A DNA stretch of 10,105 nt from Spirochaetales bacterium. GTDB lineage: Bacteria > Spirochaetota > Spirochaetia > SZUA-6 > DRHE01. The number at the start of each line of letters is the position of its first letter. Position 1 is the stretch's first letter. The stretch spans positions 1 through 10,105 of the forward strand of contig JAFGQJ010000036.1 in assembly GCA_016935715.1 (NCBI GenBank), read 5' to 3'. The notes below the pieces were generated by a model, which was not told the DNA's origin, ran no database searches, and saw only the letters and a list, made by a program, of their open reading frames with translations. The position numbers and the translations under genes were made by a program. Shown here one piece after another: positions 6,467 to 10,105 of this stretch.

Positions 6467-8551
6467 ATGAGCACGAGCAGCGATCAAATTCGAAATATTG
6501 CCGTCACCGGTCACGGCAGCACGGGAAAAACCACCTTCGTCGAGCAGATTCTCTTCCTTGGGGGACAGATCCCCAAACCGGAAACCGTTGAAAGCGGGAA
6601 AACCGTCACGGATTTCACCGAAGAAGAAAGCAACAGGAAAATCTCGATTCACACCGCCTTAGCCCATCTGCAGTGGAAGGGCAGGAAGATCAATCTCCTG
6701 GATACCCCCGGATCGGGAGATTTCGTGGGAGAAGTGATCTCCGCGCTTCGGGTCAGCGAGTCGGCGATCCTCATGGTGGCGGCCGAGGCGGGCGTGCAGA
6801 TCGGCACGGTCCAGACCTGGCGGCGGCTCAGGCAGCGAAGCACCCCCACCCTCGTGTTCATCAACAAGATGGACAAAGAGCACGCGGACTTCGCAAAGTC
6901 CGTGAACGACCTGAAGGAAAATCTGCAGGCAAATTTCGTACCTGTCAGCATCCCCGTCGGCGCCGGTGCCTCTTTCAAGGGAGTGGTCGACCTGATCGAT
7001 CAGAAGGCCTATACGGCTCAGGAAGGGGCGAAAAAACCGGCGGGATCGGAGATCCCCGCGGAAATGGCCGCGGAAGCTGAGGAATATCGGCAGGCACTGA
7101 TCGAAGCCGCGGCGGAGGGTGACGACGCCCTGATGGAGAAGTATTTCGAGAGCGAAACCCTGAGCACTGAGGAGATCGGCGCCGGCCTGGCCAAGGCTCT
7201 GGCTGCGGGCAAGGTGATTCCCGTGTTCTGCGGTTCAGCACTGCTGAACAGCGGGGTCTTCTCCCTCCTGGACGCGGTGGCCGATCTGTGTCCCTCACCG
7301 CTCGGCCGAAAAGAACCTCTGCAGACCACCGATGGGGAACAGACCTTTCAGGAAATCAGCCCCGAAGGCTCGCCTTCCTGTTTCGTGTTCAAGACCAGCG
7401 TCGAGCAGTTCAGCGGAAAGCTCTCCTACGTCAAGGTCATCACCGGTACTGTAAGCGGTGACGGCGAGCTGGTGAATGTCCGGGAAAAACAGAAGGAGAA
7501 GATCTCCAAGGTGTATACCTGCCTCGGGAAAAAGCTCGATGAGACGGACGGTATCCCGGCGGGAGATCTCGGAGTTCTCACCAAGGTCGACAGCGCCGCC
7601 ACCAACGACACCCTCTGCGGGGCCGACCTGAATCTGACCTACCTGCCGCTGCAGCTCCCCCAGCCCGTCCATGCCGTGGCCATCAACGCGGCGGCCAAGA
7701 AGGACGAGGACAAGCTCAATCAGTTCCTGCAGCGGGCGGCCGAGGAGGATATGACCTTCCAGCTGAACTACAACACTGAAACCAAGGAGACGGTGATATC
7801 CGGAATGGGGGAACTGCATCTGGACATCATCCTGGAGAAGATCAGAAGTCAGGCGAAAATCGACATGCAGACCCGGGTTCCCAAGGTCGCCTATCGGGAA
7901 ACCATCCGGGCCGCTTCCGGTGCCGAGTACCAGCACAAGAAGCAGACCGGAGGTCACGGCCAGTACGCCAAGGTGGTGCTGGAGATCCAGCCCCTGCCCC
8001 GGGGGGAAGACTTCAAGTTCGTGAACGGCATCGTCGGTGGCCGGATCTCCAAGGGATACATCCCCGGAGTGGAAAAAGGCATCCTGGAAGGCATGGAATC
8101 GGGCATCCTGGCCGGATACCCGGTCGTGGACCTGGAGGCCAAGGTCGTGGACGGCAAGGAGCATCCGGTGGATTCCTCCGAGCTGGCCTTCAAGCTGGCC
8201 TCCAGGGGAGCCCTGCGGGCGTCGCTGGAAAAGGCGGATCCGGTGCTACTGGAGCCGGTGATGAACCTCACTGTCTTCGTAGAGGATCAGTATCTCGGGG
8301 ACGTCCTCTCGGACCTCAGCTCACGGCGGGGCAAGGTCCTGGGACAGGAGGCGGTGGGCGGAGGCATCCAGGATGTGAAAGCCCAGGTGCCGCAGTCGGA
8401 GCTGCTGCGCTACTCCATCGACCTGCGTTCGATCACTTCGGGGACGGCCGGCTTCGAGATCGAGTTCAGCCACTACAGCCCGATCACCGGCAAGGTTGCC
8501 GAGCAGGTGATGACCGCCGCCAAAGCGCAGCAGGAGCAATCCGAGGGATAG
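6467..8551 (+). CDS. EF-G-like translational GTPase, EF-G II class
   Basis: A 694-aa EF-G homolog with all five domains. P-loop GHGSTGKT (15-22), DTPG at 79-82, NKMD at 133-136, domain III VISGMGELHLD, domain IV QTGGHGQY at 493-500, VDSSELAFKLAS, and the closing EIEFSHYSP. It resembles the second EF-G of Thermus thermophilus (EF-G-2/EF-G II), not the main translocase. Two changes stand out: the switch I Thr motif RGIT is RKIS here (57-60), and the residue after DTPG, normally the catalytic His, is Ser83. The codon-anticodon-probing loop of domain IV is kept, unlike in the upstream paralog. The role of EF-G II is not settled: it binds ribosomes and has GTPase activity in the studied Thermus protein. 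Start chosen by AAGGAG at 8 nt. The gene is transcribed from its own promoter and ends before two GC-rich hairpins. Confidence 0.87.
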   Translation: MSTSSDQIRNIAVTGHGSTGKTTFVEQILFLGGQIPKPETVESGKTVTDFTEEESNRKISIHTALAHLQWKGRKINLLDTPGSGDFVGEVISALRVSESAILMVAAEAGVQIGTVQTWRRLRQRSTPTLVFINKMDKEHADFAKSVNDLKENLQANFVPVSIPVGAGASFKGVVDLIDQKAYTAQEGAKKPAGSEIPAEMAAEAEEYRQALIEAAAEGDDALMEKYFESETLSTEEIGAGLAKALAAGKVIPVFCGSALLNSGVFSLLDAVADLCPSPLGRKEPLQTTDGEQTFQEISPEGSPSCFVFKTSVEQFSGKLSYVKVITGTVSGDGELVNVREKQKEKISKVYTCLGKKLDETDGIPAGDLGVLTKVDSAATNDTLCGADLNLTYLPLQLPQPVHAVAINAAAKKDEDKLNQFLQRAAEEDMTFQLNYNTETKETVISGMGELHLDIILEKIRSQAKIDMQTRVPKVAYRETIRAASGAEYQHKKQTGGHGQYAKVVLEIQPLPRGEDFKFVNGIVGGRISKGYIPGVEKGILEGMESGILAGYPVVDLEAKVVDGKEHPVDSSELAFKLASRGALRASLEKADPVLLEPVMNLTVFVEDQYLGDVLSDLSSRRGKVLGQEAVGGGIQDVKAQVPQSELLRYSIDLRSITSGTAGFEIEFSHYSPITGKVAEQVMTAAKAQQEQSEG

Positions 8552-8562
8552 TGCGGGAGTAC

Positions 8563-8579
8563 GGGCCCGGAGCGGGCCC
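8563..8579. terminator. GC-rich hairpin after the EF-G II gene
   Basis: The arms GGGCCCG and CGGGCCC pair perfectly (7 bp, all G-C) around a GAG loop, 11 bases after the EF-G II stop codon. No T-run follows on either strand, so it is an incomplete intrinsic terminator. It may work with Rho, or protect the 3' ends of the convergent transcripts. Confidence 0.4.
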
Positions 8580-8591
8580 TGGAGTCAGAAA

Positions 8592-8609
8592 GCGCGCAGC
8601 CCCGCGCGC
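8592..8609. repeat. Second GC-rich inverted repeat at the convergent junction
   Basis: GCGCGC (8592-8597) and GCGCGC (8604-8609) can pair around a 6-base loop. It follows the hairpin at 8563-8579 by 12 bp and lies just past the stop of the minus-strand membrane protein gene. No T-run adjoins it. It also falls inside the 17-codon coding-like tail after that gene, so the structure could be incidental to coding bias. Confidence 0.3.
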
Positions 8610-8638
8610 ACTTCCTTGTACGAGCCGACCCGGAGGAT

Positions 8639-9052
8639 CTACAGGAACAGGGCTCCCGGCACCAGGAAGTGCAGCGCGCTGATGACCAGCCCCGTAATTC
8701 CGAGGGGAACTCGGTAGGTCATTACCGTCTTTTCCAGATTGTCGACAGTCTCGGCCGACACGGCTGTCCGTTCCCGAATGATGCCGAGGATCAGACCCGC
8801 GCCCATGGCCAATCCGGCCGCGGCGGGCAGAAAATCACCGACAACCGGGACGTCGGTGGGATTCGAGCGGATCAAGAGCTTGAGGAAGCCCACGACAAAG
8901 GCGAAAATTCCGATCGTGGTTTTCACGTTGTTCTTGGAGAACAGCTCTCTGAATGGAAGAAAAGCCTTGAACTTTTCGGCCAGATAGTCGGATGTCAGCG
9001 TCAGACCCGCCAGGATGTTGGCGAAGATCGATAAAAAATAGAACTGTAGCAT
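8639..9052 (-). CDS. Small four-helix membrane protein, function unknown
   Basis: A 137-aa integral membrane protein. Hydrophobic segments lie at about residues 1-20, 44-62, 72-92 and 114-134, with an amphipathic, charged linker at 21-43 (DYLAEKFKAFLPFRELFSKNN) and a charged loop at 93-113 (RERTAVSAETVDNLEKTV). The loop between helices 2 and 3 is polar and proline-containing (RSNPTDVPVVGDFLP). I recognise no catalytic motif and no named family. The start is firm: a strong AAGGAGG lies eight bases before ATG 9052, behind a good promoter. The amber stop at 8639 is followed in frame by 17 sense codons with coding-like composition before TGA at 8587-8585 (see findings). It is transcribed separately from the two genes upstream because a hairpin and promoter lie between. 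Confidence 0.8.
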   Translation of the reverse strand: MLQFYFLSIFANILAGLTLTSDYLAEKFKAFLPFRELFSKNNVKTTIGIFAFVVGFLKLLIRSNPTDVPVVGDFLPAAAGLAMGAGLILGIIRERTAVSAETVDNLEKTVMTYRVPLGITGLVISALHFLVPGALFL

Positions 9053-9060
9053 GACTTTTT

Positions 9061-9067
9061 CCTCCTT
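9061..9067 (-). promoter_or_regulatory. Ribosome binding site of the four-helix membrane protein gene
   Basis: On the minus strand this reads AAGGAGG, the best Shine-Dalgarno match in the window, eight bases before ATG at 9052. Confidence 0.8.
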
Positions 9068-9072
9068 AGCGT

Positions 9073-9101
9073 AAAATATCCAAATACCGCTCTCGTGTCA
9101 A
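9073..9101 (-). promoter_or_regulatory. Sigma70-type promoter of the four-helix membrane protein gene
   Basis: On the minus strand, TTGACA (9101-9096), a 17-bp spacer and TATTTT (9078-9073, four of six). The expected start is near 9066, almost on the Shine-Dalgarno sequence, so the leader would be only about 14 bases. The perfect -35 with ideal spacing in an AT-richer gap makes this credible. Confidence 0.6.
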
Positions 9102-9104
9102 ATC

Positions 9105-9120
9105 CCCGCCTCCCGGCAGG
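9105..9120 (-). terminator. Possible weak terminator after the single-pass membrane protein gene
   Basis: In minus-strand RNA, CCUGCC pairs with GGCGGG (one U-G wobble) around a GGGA loop, which is a GNRA tetraloop. The stem begins four bases after the stop codon and is followed by GAUUUG, a poor U-tract. It separates the nnrD pair from the next gene's promoter. Confidence 0.35.
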
Positions 9121-9124
9121 CTCT

Positions 9125-9655
9125 CTATAGCCCGGTGGACAGACGTTTTCGGGTATCCCCGATGCGGACCTCCGCGTAGAGCACTTCAGGAGAATCCTCT
9201 GCGGGAAGGGCGGCGCGCAGGATCAGCTGGCCTCCCCTGTCCGCCGGAGCCATGCCGGAGAGGTACGTGGAATCCTCCTCCCCGGGATTTCTGACCAGGG
9301 AAAAGCGGACCAAGACTCCCAGCTGCGACTGCGAGGAGCTGTTTGCGACCGTCAGGGTAGCTATGACCACCTCCTGCGATCGGACCCCCCTCAGCACGAT
9401 GGAGTATCCGTCCAGATCGGCCCGGTTGACCTGGGCGTAGAAGAAGCGCATCACGATCACGCCCAGGATCATCACGATGACCAGATCCAGGAGAAGGATC
9501 AGCAGCGTGCGATTCCTGCGGAAGATGCCTCCGCCTTTCTGCGGGAATCGAGGCGCCGTAGGCAGCGAAAGCCGGTCCTGCCGGCTGTAATGGTACCCGG
9601 GGGGTTGCTCTTCCTCGAACGGGTCCGGCTGCCGCACCCTGTCGGATTTACCCAT
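9125..9655 (-). CDS. Single-pass membrane protein, function unknown
   Basis: A 176-aa protein. Residues 1-49 are polar, proline- and charge-rich and probably disordered (SDRVRQPDPFEEEQPPGY), ending in a basic RRNR. One strongly hydrophobic helix spans about 50-72 (TLLILLLDLVIVMILGVIVMRFF). With the basic stretch before it, the N-terminus should be cytoplasmic and the roughly 100-residue C-terminal part extracytoplasmic. That part alternates hydrophobic and polar residues (YSIVLRGVRSQEVVIATLTVANSS) like a small beta-sandwich, but I do not recognise a named domain. No cysteine is present. The gene starts nine bases after the nnrD stop, so the two are almost surely co-transcribed. Only a weak GGGAG, 15 bases before the ATG, serves as ribosome binding site, consistent with translational coupling. 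Confidence 0.75.
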   Translation of the reverse strand: MGKSDRVRQPDPFEEEQPPGYHYSRQDRLSLPTAPRFPQKGGGIFRRNRTLLILLLDLVIVMILGVIVMRFFYAQVNRADLDGYSIVLRGVRSQEVVIATLTVANSSSQSQLGVLVRFSLVRNPGEEDSTYLSGMAPADRGGQLILRAALPAEDSPEVLYAEVRIGDTRKRLSTGL

Positions 9656-9664
9656 GGATCGATT

Positions 9665-10105
9665 TCAGATCTCCCGCTGCCCGAAGGCTGAGGACACGAA
9701 GCCGATCATGTCTTCGGCCAGGAAGTAGCCCCGCTCCCTATACAGCTGCCCGCCGATCTCCGAGTGCAGGAGGCAGGCCAGGGAGGCGGCCTGTTCGGGC
9801 GTACAGCCGGAGGCGAGCAGGCCTGCGCACATTCCCGCCAGCACGTCTCCGCTCCCGCCCGTAGCCATCGCCGGATTCATCCCGTCCAGCACGCCGTATC
9901 GGCCCTCGGGAGTGGCCACGAAGCTGCAGTGTCCTTTGAGCAGGATTACCGCCTCCAGCTCGGCGCTGGATCGCAGAAGGTACGGCAGGGGATCGGCGAG
10001 CACATCGGCGGTTTCCACACCGAGCAGCCGGGCGAACTCCCCCGGGTGGGGAGTCAGAATCCAGCGACCCTTCAGCTTCGGTCCTCCGCCCGGCGCTCTG
10101 GCCGG
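9665..10105 (-). CDS. nnrD: ADP-dependent NAD(P)H-hydrate dehydratase (NnrD), N-terminus outside the window
   Basis: The visible 146 residues are the C-terminal half of the YjeF C-terminal (ribokinase-like) domain. The enzyme converts damaged S-NAD(P)HX back to NAD(P)H using ADP (ATP in eukaryotes), working with the epimerase NnrE. Family landmarks counted from the window edge: TPHPGEFARLLG at 18-29, LLKGHCSFVATPEG at 55-68, and GMNPAMATGGSGDVLAGM at 75-92, where GSGD carries the conserved catalytic Asp. The family usually has a GNP or GNPGMATGGSGDVL form, so GMNPAMATGGSGD is a minor variant. The frame is open to 10105, so the gene continues beyond the window. Whether it is a stand-alone NnrD or a bifunctional NnrE-NnrD fusion cannot be seen. 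It leads an operon with the single-pass membrane protein gene nine bases downstream. Confidence 0.93.
   Translation of the reverse strand, partial: PARAPGGGPKLKGRWILTPHPGEFARLLGVETADVLADPLPYLLRSSAELEAVILLKGHCSFVATPEGRYGVLDGMNPAMATGGSGDVLAGMCAGLLASGCTPEQAASLACLLHSEIGGQLYRERGYFLAEDMIGFVSSAFGQREI

Noticed and set aside
7295..8164. A 289-codon minus-strand open frame within the EF-G II gene
   Set aside because: Antisense shadow of a well-supported gene; the composition is not natural and no start signals are present.
1..10105. tRNA or rRNA genes, CRISPR arrays, insertion sequences, phage or toxin-antitoxin genes
   Set aside because: I looked on both strands and saw no repeat arrays, cloverleaf sequences, transposase or integrase motifs, or terminal inverted repeats. 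Intergenic gaps are all under 160 bp apart from the PgeF-remnant region.

Overview
The window is GC-rich bacterial DNA with tightly packed, high-GC3 genes. The best lineage clue is an EF-G paralog at 4260-6317 of the recycling-type class known as spdEFG2 (spirochaete/planctomycete/delta). Together with the divergent EF-G II-type paralog next to it and a small multi-pass membrane protein gene, I read this as most likely a spirochaete (Spirochaetota) of the free-living, high-GC kind. Planctomycete or deltaproteobacterial-lineage origin is not excluded.

Layout. 7-447 (+) is an Rrf2-family regulator with three candidate Fe-S cysteines. Its 3' end overlaps by 15 bp the end of a convergent MBL-fold hydrolase of the COG1237 type (433-1326, -). 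After about 110 bp of regulatory-looking DNA comes a short ORF (1439-1690, +) that looks like the C-terminal third of a PgeF/YfiH (laccase-domain) protein, with the active-site part missing. It overlaps the start of argS (1683-3443, +). argS ends inside the 3' end of a convergent secreted CAP-domain protein (3412-4197, -). A 60-bp divergent intergenic region then leads into the spdEFG2-type EF-G (4260-6317, +). A second EF-G-like GTPase (EF-G II, 6467-8551, +) follows, with its own near-consensus promoter and Shine-Dalgarno sequence. Beyond two GC-rich hairpins at the convergent junction, the rest lies on the minus strand: a four-helix membrane protein (8639-9052) with its own promoter, and upstream of it a single-pass membrane protein (9125-9655) directly behind the NAD(P)H-hydrate dehydratase gene nnrD (9665-10105, cut by the window edge).

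How they fit. Most of the window is housekeeping: tRNA charging (argS), post-termination ribosome recycling (inferred for spdEFG2), an EF-G relative of unclear role, and metabolite repair (nnrD). There is no phage, IS, CRISPR, tRNA, rRNA or defence-system signal. I did not find a clear novel multi-gene system. The points most worth a second look are the decapitated PgeF gene before argS, the side-by-side pair of non-translocase EF-G paralogs with altered key motifs, and a coding-like 17-codon tail after the amber stop of the 8639-9052 membrane protein.
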